Of a stretch of 14,062 nucleotides of DNA, positions 1 through 8,202 are shown piece after piece; positions within the stretch are counted from its first letter, which is position 1; the number at the start of each line of letters is the position of its first letter. This DNA comes from WJMT01 sp041686095 (lineage in GTDB: Bacteria > Acidobacteriota > Aminicenantia > Aminicenantales > Aminicenantaceae), in the NCBI GenBank assembly GCA_041686095.1, contig JAWLEN010000061.1, forward strand, positions 1 to 14,062, read 5' to 3'. The position numbers and the translations under genes were made by a program. The notes beneath the pieces are model-generated. The model searched no databases. It was not told the DNA's origin and worked only from the letters and a program-made list of their open reading frames with translations.

Positions 1-1511
1 GTTTCTACGAAAAATCGGGAAGCTTTGGCTGTAGTCACTTTTTCTAGTATTATGTCCAGAGGAAATTCCTGAATGACCAGATCTTCTCTTAAGATTTCTT
101 CAGGCATATTGGGATTGGAATAGGTTATGGGAGAGGGAGTGTTGGCCACTAGGTCTTCTTTAAATGACTCAGCATCCTGAGTGACCACGGCAATGTAGAG
201 ATTTTTATAGTTGAGATATTTTCGAATCGCTGAGTTGACTTCCTCAAGTTTAATTTTAGGTATTCTTTCCCGGGCTTCTCTGAGGAAGTCTTTATAGCCG
301 TAATATTTCGAATCAATCTGCCAACCCAGCCTTTCGCTCAGAGTTTGGGTGTAGAGTTTGGTGTAATTCACCAGATATTTTTTGGTGAGCTCAAATCTTT
401 TTTCGGGGATTCCCTCTTCAATGAGTTTTTTGAGTTCTCTTATGGTTTGTCGAAGCACAAAATGACGGTTAGAGTTTGCAAGCGGTCTGATCCAGATAGA
501 AAAATGCTGCTGCTGCCGGCAGTAGTTAGTGGCAGGGAATTTCCCGCGCCCCTCCATAAAGTGCTCAATATAAGCATAATCTCCATAGTTTTGTCCTCTT
601 TCCTCCCTGATTTTTTGGAAAAGGTGTGACAGATGCTGTCTGTGCTCACCAAAATGAGATCCCGCTATCCAAAGTGCAAAGAAATCAGGATGGGATTTGG
701 TGATAGGAAGGGGAAATCCTATAGAGACAGCAGTGGCAGGAGTGTTTTTATCGGCGATCACAATGTTAAGGCCGTCCGGCATTTGCTGATCGGGCAGAAT
801 CAATTCAGGAGTGCTCCCCTTAGGAAGGACAGAAAAATCAGACAAAACTTTTTTGGGAAAGTCAGAGGGGTATCCACCAGCAATGCCAATGGTCAAATTC
901 CCCTGAATAAAATGATTTTCATAGTGATTTTTCACATCGTTTAAAGTAAGGCTTTTAACGCTGCATACAGTCCCCAATTCAGTATGCCCGTAAGGATGTT
1001 CCTTATACATCATTAAATTCAGGATTTCTTTCCCGAGGGTCTCATCCATATTATTGACCAGAGTTTTCTGAAGAAAGTTTAAATGGCTTGTTTTAATACG
1101 GATGAAATCCTCTTCTCTGAAGCCGGGATTTAGAAGCATATCTTTGAGTATAAAATAGTATGGTTCCAGATTATCTTTATGTACGGTCCCAGAAAAGACG
1201 GTCATTTCTTTATCCATCTGCATATCAATGTAGGCGGCCATAGGGTAAAATTTTTGTGTTATTTCTTTATAAGTCAATTCTTCACTTCCGCCGTCTGAGA
1301 GCATCTTGAATGTCAATGCGCCCAGGCCTTCTTTTCCAGCCGGGTCATCAGCTGATCCGATATTCAGGACCGCTTTTATGCAGACCAGAGGATTTTTTTC
1401 AAGGGGAAGCAGCTCTGTTGATATGTCCGGGGAAGATTTTTTGCCGCAGTTTATGGCTATAAGGCTGATGCCGAGAATGAATAATATGATTGTTCTGTCA
1501 AGTCTTTTCAT
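1..1511 (-). CDS. M16-family peptidase homologue, catalytically inactive partner subunit (3' end outside window)
   Basis: About 503 codons are visible and the gene runs off the left edge. The ATG at 1511 overlaps the stop of the upstream M16 gene in an ATGA junction, so the two are translationally coupled. The N-terminus (MKRLDRTIILFILGISLIAI, then Asn-Cys) is a signal sequence. C22 could be a lipoprotein cysteine, although Asn at -1 is not a canonical lipobox. Where the partner has HFFEH, this protein has A65-L-T-F-K69, so the inverted zinc motif HxxEH is lost. A later segment, REERGQNYGDYAY, matches the Arg/Tyr motif that the non-catalytic subunit of two-gene M16B peptidases uses to bind substrate. 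Inferred role: non-catalytic half of a heterodimeric envelope peptidase, as in mitochondrial processing peptidase alpha. The family is clear. The substrate is unknown. Confidence 0.88.
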   Translation of the reverse strand, partial: MKRLDRTIILFILGISLIAINCGKKSSPDISTELLPLEKNPLVCIKAVLNIGSADDPAGKEGLGALTFKMLSDGGSEELTYKEITQKFYPMAAYIDMQMDKEMTVFSGTVHKDNLEPYYFILKDMLLNPGFREEDFIRIKTSHLNFLQKTLVNNMDETLGKEILNLMMYKEHPYGHTELGTVCSVKSLTLNDVKNHYENHFIQGNLTIGIAGGYPSDFPKKVLSDFSVLPKGSTPELILPDQQMPDGLNIVIADKNTPATAVSIGFPLPITKSHPDFFALWIAGSHFGEHRQHLSHLFQKIREERGQNYGDYAYIEHFMEGRGKFPATNYCRQQQHFSIWIRPLANSNRHFVLRQTIRELKKLIEEGIPEKRFELTKKYLVNYTKLYTQTLSERLGWQIDSKYYGYKDFLREARERIPKIKLEEVNSAIRKYLNYKNLYIAVVTQDAESFKEDLVANTPSPITYSNPNMPEEILREDLVIQEFPLDIILEKVTTAKASRFFVE

Positions 1512-2851
1512 TTCTCTTCTCCTCCAATTAAAGTCACCACAGTGCTGTTGGTCTTTATAAAGTATTTTTGAGCCATTTCCCTGATATTCTGGGAGGTAAT
1601 ATTTTGGTAAAGGTCAAATAACTTATTTATGGAATTGGGATCAGTGGTGAGGTTTATATAAAAAGCAAGAATTCCTGCCGTTCCATCTGTGGTGCCAAAC
1701 TGCCGGGCCATGGAGTATTTCAGGTTGGATTTCACAGCTTCCAGTTTATCTTCAGGGATCCGTTCATTTTTGTAGAGTTCCAATTCTTTAAATATTTCTT
1801 CCTCTACATAAGGGAGGTCTTCCTTCTCTTTAACCAAAGCATTAAACGTGAGAAGATGGGGCTCTCTTCTGTCCGGAAAGTCAGCATAGAGAGAAAAACA
1901 TTTCTGCTCTTCCACCACCAGACGCTGGTATAGGGGAGATGAGAGTGAGAAGCCTATTTCTGCAAGCAGGTCAAGTGCGGCCTTGTCTATTTTCTCATCG
2001 CTGAATGCAGGCCCATGAAAAGCCACCGCTATTCTGGGTGTAGTGGGGCCGGGCCACTGGTAATGAGAGCGCTTGGCTTCTTTTTGAGCCGGCTCCACAG
2101 GAGTTTTAAGTTTGTAGCTTGAGGGTTCCCAATCGCTGTAATACTTTTTGACAAACTCGATCAGTTCTTGATGATTGTAATCGCCCACCACCAGAAGTAT
2201 GGTGTTATCAGGAGCGTAAAATCTTTTTTTATAGAGTTGGCTGTACTCAAATTGGTTGGGCATGTCCTGTATATCTTTTAGATAACCCAGGGTGGTGTGC
2301 TTATAGGGGTGTTTCTCAAAAGCAGTGTGTCTGAGGGTTTCATAGAGGCGTCTTCCTGGATTGGAAACACTGGAATAGTATTCTCCCTCAATGACGGCTG
2401 CTTCAGTTTTAAGCATCTCTTGGTTGTAATAAAGATTGATAAATCGGTCTGCTTCGGTTTTCACCACTTTTTCAAGATTTTCCTGACCTGCGAACACCAC
2501 AAAATAACACGTATAGTCATCAGAAGTGTAACCGTTTGTTCCTGCCCCAAGTTCAGTAAGGAAATTATCATATTCTTCTCGAGGAATGTTTTTGGTTCCT
2601 TTAAACATCATGTGTTCGAAAAAGTGGGCAAAACCGGATTTTCCGGGCTCTATTTCATTTCTGGAACCTGACCTGACAATGGTGTAGTAAGAAATAATAT
2701 GTGGATTATCCATGGGGATAGAGACTACAGTGAGTCCATTTTCAAGTTTGTCGATCTTGTAATCATAAGGAAAAACGTCTGAAGCAGAGGAAAATAAAGG
2801 AACCATCAACAAAACAAGAGAGGTGAGTGCCGCCCTTAAGTTTTTAATCAT
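1508..2851 (-). CDS. M16-family zinc metallopeptidase (active subunit)
   Basis: 447-residue protein. I place the start at 2851 because AAGGAGGAAG lies just before that ATG. A longer reading from 2890 has no ribosome site and would bury the signal peptide. Residues 1-24 form a signal peptide (charged MIKNLR, then ALTSLVLLMVPLF and SSAS), so the enzyme is exported. The zinc site is complete: H76-F-F-E79-H80, with E157 in the TEAAVIEGE segment as the likely third ligand at the usual spacing of about 77 residues. The following FKGT and NGYTSDDYT segments are also typical. It is a two-domain M16B-type protein and the next gene supplies the inactive partner, so the pair probably forms a clamshell heterodimer degrading peptides in the envelope. 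An intergenic stretch of about 100 bp separates it from the aminotransferase gene upstream. Homology is strong; substrate is not predictable. Confidence 0.93.
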   Translation of the reverse strand: MIKNLRAALTSLVLLMVPLFSSASDVFPYDYKIDKLENGLTVVSIPMDNPHIISYYTIVRSGSRNEIEPGKSGFAHFFEHMMFKGTKNIPREEYDNFLTELGAGTNGYTSDDYTCYFVVFAGQENLEKVVKTEADRFINLYYNQEMLKTEAAVIEGEYYSSVSNPGRRLYETLRHTAFEKHPYKHTTLGYLKDIQDMPNQFEYSQLYKKRFYAPDNTILLVVGDYNHQELIEFVKKYYSDWEPSSYKLKTPVEPAQKEAKRSHYQWPGPTTPRIAVAFHGPAFSDEKIDKAALDLLAEIGFSLSSPLYQRLVVEEQKCFSLYADFPDRREPHLLTFNALVKEKEDLPYVEEEIFKELELYKNERIPEDKLEAVKSNLKYSMARQFGTTDGTAGILAFYINLTTDPNSINKLFDLYQNITSQNIREMAQKYFIKTNSTVVTLIGGEEK

Positions 2852-2952
2852 AATCTTCCTCCTTATTTTTTGTTTTGGGCAGTCAGTCAAAAGAGGCTTT
2901 TTTCTTCATGTCGCTTCTGGTTTTAAAAGATGAATGAACAACCCCAATGGGA

Positions 2953-3915
2953 TTAATAGACATAAGTGAGCCACTTTTCGTATTTTTTAATCTTTCCTCT
3001 CACGCAGTCTGCATAGTTTTCACTTATTTTTTTGGTTATTTCTCCTGGTTTTCCTTTGCCGATGACAGTGTCTTTTACTGGTAAATTTTTATCAGAAGCA
3101 TCTTTGGCTTTGGTGATGGGAGCTATCTCAGCAGCGGTTCCAGAGAAAAAAGCTTCGTCTGCCTCCAGGAAATCCTGCTTAGTGATGGGGCCGATTTGGG
3201 TTTTTATCCCCATATCATCAGCGATCTCTAATATGCTGCTCCTTGTAATCCCTTCTAACACAGACTCAGACCGGTCATTTGTTTTAAGAACTCCATTCTT
3301 ATAGATGAAGATGTTTTCTCCGGGTCCTTCGGCCACATTTTTTTCAAGATTAAGAAAGACCGCTTCGTCACATCCTTTTTCTCTGGCAATGAGACCGCAG
3401 ATGGTTGACTGGACATAGATCCCGCCTAGTTTTGCTGACATGTCGTATTGACTGTGATGGACCCGCCTCCATGGGAGGATATAGACATAAACTCCTTTAA
3501 AGGCATTTTCCCCGAGATAAGCTCCCCACTGCCAAGCGCCCACTAAAAGTTCCACCGGTGAAGACTTTGGGATGAGGCCCAGATTTCCGTAAGAATAAAA
3601 CAAAAGGGGACGAATATAAGCGGATTCCAGGTTGTTTTGCTTTAAAACTAATTTTATAACTTCAATGATTTCTTTTTTTGAGTAGGGAGATTTCATTTTC
3701 AGGATACCAGCTGAGTGCATGAATCTGTCCATATGCTCATTGAGCCGAAACACAGCCGGTCCTTTGGGAGTCTTATAGGCTCTTATCCCTTCAAATACAG
3801 AATTTCCATAGTGAAGGGCATGAGTCATAGGATGTATAATGGCTTCTGACCAATCATAAAATTTTCCCATAAACCAGTATTTTTTTGCTTTTGGAAAATT
3901 TTTATTAGTAAACAT
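2953..3915 (-). CDS. ilvE: Branched-chain amino acid aminotransferase
   Basis: 320-residue fold-type IV PLP enzyme that interconverts Leu/Ile/Val and their 2-oxo acids with 2-oxoglutarate/glutamate. The start at 3915 is supported by GAAGGAG six bases upstream. An ATG 27 bp earlier (3942) has no ribosome site. Landmarks: ALHYGNSVFEGIRAY (residues 33-47), the PLP lysine K162 in SAKLGGIYVQS, NVAEGPGENIF (193-203) and EGITRSSILEIADDMG (221-236), all diagnostic of the IlvE branch rather than D-alanine aminotransferase or aminodeoxychorismate lyase. It lies downstream of brnQ and a methyltransferase on the same strand, which fits uptake followed by transamination of branched-chain amino acids. The 45-bp gap to the methyltransferase suggests co-transcription. 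Direction is not shown by the sequence: in an anaerobe it could serve catabolism or synthesis. Confidence 0.93.
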   Translation of the reverse strand: MFTNKNFPKAKKYWFMGKFYDWSEAIIHPMTHALHYGNSVFEGIRAYKTPKGPAVFRLNEHMDRFMHSAGILKMKSPYSKKEIIEVIKLVLKQNNLESAYIRPLLFYSYGNLGLIPKSSPVELLVGAWQWGAYLGENAFKGVYVYILPWRRVHHSQYDMSAKLGGIYVQSTICGLIAREKGCDEAVFLNLEKNVAEGPGENIFIYKNGVLKTNDRSESVLEGITRSSILEIADDMGIKTQIGPITKQDFLEADEAFFSGTAAEIAPITKAKDASDKNLPVKDTVIGKGKPGEITKKISENYADCVRGKIKKYEKWLTYVY

Positions 3916-3959
3916 TTTTTCTCCTTCGTGTTTGTTATCCATAAGGATTTATATTTATA

Positions 3960-4595
3960 TCAGATTTTTTGGGCTTTTAAAACAACAAATCCTCCTCGGT
4001 CATATCCTTTTTTTGGCGTTTGGAATTGACTGATTTCATGAAGAGAGGAGAACAGAGTTTGTCTTGAGTCAATGAACTGAAAGCCGGTTTTTTTGAATAG
4101 GTCCAGTATTTCTCCTGAAGACAAAAACCCAGCATGTTTGTAGAATTCACTTTTTTTGCGAGACTTTTGATATTTTTTTCCAAGTGGACTGTTCTTGTCT
4201 ATCATTCCTACTATCAAAGTGCCGCCGGTTTTTAAAGTTCTTATTGATTCTTTAAGAACAGAGAATACATTATCTGCAAAACATAGTGTTACCACAGTCA
4301 GAATAAAATGAAAAGAATCATTTTTAAACGGGAGTTTCTCTCCCACACCTTGAACCACTTTTACATTTCTTTTTTTTGCCAAACGAAGCATATTTATAGA
4401 GGGATCGATCCCAAACTCCACATGACAAGGAGCGGCGAATCTTCCAGTCCCCACCCCTATTTCGAGGCCTGTTCCCTTGGGAATGAGCTCTTTTACCGCA
4501 TGTAACTCAGATTTATAAACCGCTTCATGGTCCTCATACCATTTGTCATACTCCTGCCATTTTTTTTCGAAAACAATTTTTTCCTTGATGTCCAT
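3960..4595 (-). CDS. Class I SAM-dependent methyltransferase
   Basis: 211 residues. The Rossmann SAM-binding core is clear: motif I L44-E-I-G-V-G-T-G51, an acidic residue after strand 2 (GID64PS), an ILTVVTLCFAD segment at strand 4, and LKTGGTLIVGMID at strand 5. This is the Methyltransf_11-type fold. The N-terminal helix carries DKWYEDHEAVYKSEL (17-31), a segment shared by a group of small bacterial methyltransferases of unknown substrate. The only in-frame ATG near the end of the reading frame is at 4595. Upstream there is no good Shine-Dalgarno sequence, and only 33 bp separate it from brnQ, so it probably depends on translation from brnQ. Its place between brnQ and ilvE does not define a substrate. 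Confidence 0.82.
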   Translation of the reverse strand: MDIKEKIVFEKKWQEYDKWYEDHEAVYKSELHAVKELIPKGTGLEIGVGTGRFAAPCHVEFGIDPSINMLRLAKKRNVKVVQGVGEKLPFKNDSFHFILTVVTLCFADNVFSVLKESIRTLKTGGTLIVGMIDKNSPLGKKYQKSRKKSEFYKHAGFLSSGEILDLFKKTGFQFIDSRQTLFSSLHEISQFQTPKKGYDRGGFVVLKAQKI

Positions 4596-4628
4596 TTATC
4601 AATAAGCTTAAAGATAATTTTTAAATTT

Positions 4629-5921
4629 CTATTTTGTCTTCTCCCGGCTTCTATAAGCAGCTGCCAAGCCAATAAGGGCTCCTAAAAAGGCAGGAATGAT
4701 CCAGGGGAAACCGTCCTCGGCTAGAGGGATATAGGAGATAAGGTCATTGGCAAAGACAATGGGAAGACCGGCATTGGTCAGGGCATCAAAAACACTGACA
4801 GCCAGGGCTCCGATCACGGCTCCGGTGTAAACCTTTCTATGAATTTTTTTCCCTCCAAAAATTGTGAGGAGAATCAGGATGATAGCCACAGGGTAGACCA
4901 TAACTAAGAAAGGAACCGCGATTTGAACAATCTTATTGACTCCTACAGTGGCAAAGACCCCGCTGAATAAAACCGTAACCACACAGATGACTTTGTATTT
5001 CAGTTTTCCTTTGGTTATGGAGCTGAAATAATCTCCCACTGTGGCCGTTAAGCCTATGGAAGTAGTCAGGCAGGCTAAAGACACAGCCAGCCCTAGAGCC
5101 ACTTTTCCTGTATTCCCCAGGATTTCATAGGCAATGTTAATAAGGAGTGTTGTGCGCTCGATATCAGCCGCAAAAAGGCTTCTTGATGTGGCACCCAGGT
5201 ACATGAGCCCCCCGTACACGAATCCCAGGCCTGAAGCCGCAATCACTCCGGCCAGAGAAGCCATTTTGACTTGATCCTTAACTATTTTATAGCCTTTGAA
5301 TATCAAGGCAGCGATGATGATCTCAGCAAACACGATGGAAGCCATGGCATCCATGGTCTGGTATCCTTCACGGAATGCAGAGGAGAAAGGATTTGAAAGG
5401 CTGCCTTGTGTGGGGGCGGCTATGGGGAAAAAGATGCCTTTAAAGATAATAAACACCAGAGTTACCAGAAGAAATGGAGTCAAAATTTTTCCGATTTTAT
5501 CCACTACTTTGGTTTGGTTCAGAGCAAAGAAGAAAGTGATGGAGAAGAATATCAATGACCCTACAGTCCGGCTTATCCAGGGAAGATTGGGGAGTATCCC
5601 CATTTCATAGGTCACAGCCGCTGTTCGAGGGATGGCGAGAAGGGGCCCGATAGCAAGTATGATCACAATGCTCAGGATTCGGGCAAATCTGGGACCTACC
5701 CGGCCGGCAAGGTGCTCCACAGTTCCTCCAGACTTTGCAGAGGCAATGATCCCCATAAGAGGCATTCCGATCCCGGTGATAAGAAAACCAATAAGAGCCA
5801 CATACCATGTCGACCCGGAAAGAAAACCCATGTAAGGAGGAAAAATGAGGTTGCCTGCTCCAAAAAACATGGCGAATAAGGCAAATCCCACCAGTCCGGT
5901 GTGATATACTTTTTTGTTCAT
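4629..5921 (-). CDS. brnQ: Branched-chain amino acid transport system II carrier protein (BrnQ)
   Basis: 430-residue integral membrane protein of the LIVCS family, which imports Leu, Ile and Val with Na+ or H+. It begins with the diagnostic segment VGFALFAMFFGAGNLIFPPY (residues 11-30) and contains about twelve hydrophobic segments in the LIVCS pattern, ending in a short basic tail (YRSREKTK). Length matches the family. The ATG at 5921 has only a weak GAGAG ribosome site, but it gives the expected N-terminus. It is the first gene after a strong promoter at 5947-5975 and is followed by the methyltransferase and ilvE on the same strand, so import and transamination of branched-chain amino acids appear to be co-expressed. 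Confidence 0.93.
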   Translation of the reverse strand: MNKKVYHTGLVGFALFAMFFGAGNLIFPPYMGFLSGSTWYVALIGFLITGIGMPLMGIIASAKSGGTVEHLAGRVGPRFARILSIVIILAIGPLLAIPRTAAVTYEMGILPNLPWISRTVGSLIFFSITFFFALNQTKVVDKIGKILTPFLLVTLVFIIFKGIFFPIAAPTQGSLSNPFSSAFREGYQTMDAMASIVFAEIIIAALIFKGYKIVKDQVKMASLAGVIAASGLGFVYGGLMYLGATSRSLFAADIERTTLLINIAYEILGNTGKVALGLAVSLACLTTSIGLTATVGDYFSSITKGKLKYKVICVVTVLFSGVFATVGVNKIVQIAVPFLVMVYPVAIILILLTIFGGKKIHRKVYTGAVIGALAVSVFDALTNAGLPIVFANDLISYIPLAEDGFPWIIPAFLGALIGLAAAYRSREKTK

Positions 5922-5946
5922 CCGGGTATCTCTCTATAAGTAAACT

Positions 5947-5975
5947 TGTATACCAGAGGTTAATGTGGATGTCAA
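5947..5975 (-). promoter_or_regulatory. Sigma-70-type promoter for brnQ
   Basis: Reading the minus strand, TTGACA (5975-5970) is followed by a 17-bp spacer and TATACA (5952-5947). The predicted start near 5940 gives a leader of about 19 nt to the brnQ ATG at 5921. The consensus -35 and ideal spacing make this convincing. It separates the brnQ block from the DUF6125 block upstream. No terminator hairpin is visible between them, so read-through may also occur. Confidence 0.7.
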
Positions 5976-6001
5976 AAAATAAAATCAGAAAAGAAGACGG
6001 G

Positions 6002-6523
6002 TTATGATTTGAGGGTGAATTTCCAGGAGCAGTAAAAATCAGGAGGGTGGGGATCCGGAGGACAGCACAGGCATTCTGTTTCAATTCTTGGATCGATGGT
6101 TTTGGCAAAACCGCTGTATTCCACTATTCCTACCGGCTTGCACGGAAAATCAGGAAGACCTTTTCTCTTTCTGGCCTCCTGGACCCGGCATTTGTTCATG
6201 TTGAAGACACAGTGAGTGGAGCTTTTTTCTGCGATTTCCTGCACATTGATGTGAGCATAAAGCCTGAATTTTAGCGCTTGAATCAAAGCGGGAATTCCTC
6301 CACCGGGTTCAAGCCCCAGCCTTTTCATGATCCTTTTGGCTTCAATGACCGTGAATTTTTCCCAGGCTCTTTTATCCAATTCAATAGCCATGTCCATGCC
6401 CAGTTCCTTTTCCACGGCTTGAAACCACAAGCCGTCATGAGCCAGCCAGTTTTTAGAGGCATCTGTAAGAAGATCGATTAATTCTTCTTTGGATAGGTCT
6501 TTAACTTCTTTTATTTTCTTCAT
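6002..6523 (-). CDS. DUF6125-type cysteine-rich protein of unknown function
   Basis: 173 residues, cytoplasmic (no signal or membrane segment). An N-terminal helical half contains NWLAHDGLWFQAVEKELGM and EKFTVIEAKRIMKRLGLEPG. A cysteine-rich C-terminal half has C105, C112, C128 (LPDFPCKPVGIVEYSGFA), C151-x-C153-C154-PPD and C165. I recognise the pattern as the DUF6125 family, found mainly in anaerobes. Seven clustered cysteines suggest a metal or Fe-S site, but no biochemical role is known to me. AGGA lies about 10 nt before the ATG at 6523. It follows the radical SAM gene by 25 bp, so it is probably the last gene of the IscU/DUF6485/radical SAM operon. Confidence is high that it is a real gene and moderate for the family name. 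Confidence 0.78.
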   Translation of the reverse strand: MKKIKEVKDLSKEELIDLLTDASKNWLAHDGLWFQAVEKELGMDMAIELDKRAWEKFTVIEAKRIMKRLGLEPGGGIPALIQALKFRLYAHINVQEIAEKSSTHCVFNMNKCRVQEARKRKGLPDFPCKPVGIVEYSGFAKTIDPRIETECLCCPPDPHPPDFYCSWKFTLKS

Positions 6524-6548
6524 GTGACTTTTTCCTGTATTTTATTTT

Positions 6549-7475
6549 TCATATGGGTTCATAATAGTCTTTATTTTCATAACCCACTGCCTTTATTTTA
6601 TTTTCTCTTTTAAGCATGTCGATATATTTAAGGATTTCGTTTTTATGCCTTCCCAATGAGTCAGAAACATCTTCAACTGTGACCGGTCTTCTTCGTATCA
6701 TATCCAGGATGATGTCCTTGAGGTTTTCCTCTTCTGGAGTGAGACCTTTTCTATTGAAATGAGCCGCGATCTCACAATGACTGCCAATAAAATCTCTGAT
6801 TTTCTCCATTTCTTTTTTGGAAAGAGGTTTGGCAGATTTTTCTGACGGAGGACGGATGACTGTATTGAGCTGGACTATGTCCGGTTTTATTTCATGGATA
6901 GCTTTTTTAAGAGCTTTTACATGAGCTTCAGAATCATTCATTCCTTTAACTAAAATGATTTCGAGCCACAGGTCCCCTTTAAATTCTTTTCTAAATTGTT
7001 TGAGTCCTTCAATGATGTTTTCTATTTTCAGGGAAGCATGGGGGCGGTTTATTTTTTCAAAAACATCTTGAGTGGCCGCATCCAAAGAAGGGACTACCAG
7101 ATCTGCCTGTTTTAAAGAGGCCCTTACATTTTTTTTGGTGAGGAGAGTGCTGTTTGTTAGAACAGCTACAGGGATATCAGTGATTTTTTTTATTTTTTTA
7201 ATTAAAGTCCCGATTTTGGAATTGAGAGTCGGCTCACCTGAGCCGGAAAAGGTAATATAATCTATTCGCGCAGATGTTTCGATCCTTTTTTTTATCTGGG
7301 ATATGATTTCTTGTTCAGGAAAGTAATCCTTGGATTCCGTTGTTTTTTTTGTGGTGGGACCCAGCTGGCAGTAAACACAGTCAAGAGAGCAGACTTTAAA
7401 AGGAATGATATCCACTCCCAGAGATAAGCCCAGCCGTCTTGAGGGAACAGGACCGTATATATAGGATTCTTTCAT
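6549..7475 (-). CDS. Radical SAM protein (COG0731 type) with C-terminal winged helix
   Basis: 308 residues. It opens with YGPVPSRRLG (7-16), typical of the COG0731 Fe-S oxidoreductases, then C29-S-L-D-C33-V-Y-C36, the CxxxCxxC that holds the SAM-cleaving 4Fe-4S cluster. FSGSGEPTLN is the radical SAM GGE-like motif, and the TIM-barrel portion runs to about residue 225. Residues from about 235 to 300 (LKDIILDMIRRRPVTVEDVS and after) look like a winged-helix domain. The reaction is unknown. COG0731 also contains the archaeal wyosine enzyme TYW1, but that assignment is not supported here. Only 18 bp separate it from the DUF6485 gene, which is itself Cys-rich, and an IscU scaffold lies two genes upstream, so an Fe-S theme runs through the operon. 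There is no strong ribosome site at the ATG. Confidence 0.88.
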   Translation of the reverse strand: MKESYIYGPVPSRRLGLSLGVDIIPFKVCSLDCVYCQLGPTTKKTTESKDYFPEQEIISQIKKRIETSARIDYITFSGSGEPTLNSKIGTLIKKIKKITDIPVAVLTNSTLLTKKNVRASLKQADLVVPSLDAATQDVFEKINRPHASLKIENIIEGLKQFRKEFKGDLWLEIILVKGMNDSEAHVKALKKAIHEIKPDIVQLNTVIRPPSEKSAKPLSKKEMEKIRDFIGSHCEIAAHFNRKGLTPEEENLKDIILDMIRRRPVTVEDVSDSLGRHKNEILKYIDMLKRENKIKAVGYENKDYYEPI

Positions 7476-7493
7476 TATTTATTGATCGTTTTT

Positions 7494-7697
7494 TTAGACT
7501 TTATCCTTATATATTTCGATAAACCTTTTCAGTGAACGATCGTATGTTTTTTCCACATCATCGGGAAAAAGACAGGCTGGGAGCTCATTCATGCTCCAAT
7601 GGTATTGGATGCACTCACAGCATTTTCCTTTCTTGCTGCAGGGCTCATAAGTGCAGTTGCATCTTTCCATGTTTTTACTGCGTTGACATTCTTCCAT
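7494..7697 (-). CDS. Small cysteine-rich DUF6485 protein
   Basis: 67 residues with eight cysteines: C4, C13-N-C15, C20, C26-C27-E-C29 and C42, in the pattern RCNCTYEPCSKKGKCCECIQ then YHW and ELPACLFP, which I recognise as DUF6485. The C-terminus (EKTYDRSLKRFIEIYK) is a helix. I chose the ATG at 7697 because a strong GAGGAGGT sits four bases before it. An in-frame ATG at 7751 lacks a ribosome site and would overlap the upstream gene. The density of CxC and CC pairs implies binding of zinc or an Fe-S cluster. Function is unknown. It lies between an IscU-like scaffold and a radical SAM enzyme, both Fe-S proteins, with short gaps on both sides. Confidence 0.83.
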   Translation of the reverse strand: MEECQRSKNMERCNCTYEPCSKKGKCCECIQYHWSMNELPACLFPDDVEKTYDRSLKRFIEIYKDKV

Positions 7698-7726
7698 AAT
7701 GACCTCCTCAGATTGTTTGGGTTTAT

Positions 7727-8194
7727 TCATTTTCTGTAATGTTTTTTCCATGAGCTGTTTTTGTGATACAAATAGTCAGCTAAGGCCCTTCTCATAGCTT
7801 CAGAAGCAAGATCCGCACAGTGCAGGTGCTCTTTGGGAAGCCCTCCCAAGCGTTTTGTGATCTGATCCGCATTGATCAGACCAAGTACTTTGGTGAAATG
7901 TTTTCCTTTGACAATTTCAGCAGCTGTGCTTCCGCATGCTATGGTGGCACCGCATCCATCTGTGGTGAAAGTGGATTCTGTGATGACATCGTTTTTTACT
8001 TTTATGAAAATTTCCATTGAATCACCACAGGTTCCTTTGACTTTCGCATGACCATCTGGATGGAGTATTTTGCCCAAATGTTTTGGATTTTTCCAGAGTT
8101 CTATGACCTGTTCGCTGTAATATTTTCTGTATTGATCAATGATCTGTTCTTGAAGTTTTCGGGTAAATTCGTCTAAATCTTTTTTTTCCGACAT
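7727..8194 (-). CDS. IscU/NifU-like iron-sulfur cluster assembly scaffold
   Basis: 155 residues. The three scaffold cysteines are present: C56 in KGTCGDS with the adjacent D58, C81 in TTDGCGATIACGS, and C126 in EHLHCADLA. An additional C87 lies in the IACGST segment. The fold begins around residue 27 (SEQVIELWKNPKHLGKI); the first 26 residues are an extra N-terminal helix common to the anaerobe-type IscU-like proteins. No cysteine desulfurase, IscA, ferredoxin or HscA/B gene accompanies it here, so sulfur must be supplied from elsewhere. It heads a likely operon with DUF6485, a radical SAM enzyme and DUF6125. The ATG at 8194 has no visible Shine-Dalgarno sequence and lies immediately after a promoter-like sequence, so it may be leaderless. 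Confidence 0.9.
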   Translation of the reverse strand: MSEKKDLDEFTRKLQEQIIDQYRKYYSEQVIELWKNPKHLGKILHPDGHAKVKGTCGDSMEIFIKVKNDVITESTFTTDGCGATIACGSTAAEIVKGKHFTKVLGLINADQITKRLGGLPKEHLHCADLASEAMRRALADYLYHKNSSWKKHYRK

Positions 8195-8202
8195 GACTTA
8201 AA

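Noticed and set aside
345..944. Short open frames at 345-629 (plus), 440-652 (minus) and 633-944 (plus)
   Set aside because: All lie inside the inactive M16 gene, which is open without interruption from 1511 to 1 with recognisable family motifs. These are by-products.
2857..2890. Promoter TTGACT with downstream AATAAG before the M16 gene
   Set aside because: The predicted start would fall within the ribosome binding site of the gene, so the match is probably accidental.
2925..2956. Terminator after ilvE
   Set aside because: A small stem AATCCC/GGGGTT with a 3-nt loop occurs at the ilvE stop, but it is weak and not followed by a U-tract on the minus strand.
5605..6108. 167-codon minus-strand frame overlapping brnQ and the DUF6125 end
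   Set aside because: It overlaps brnQ in another frame, covers the brnQ promoter, and shows no family features.
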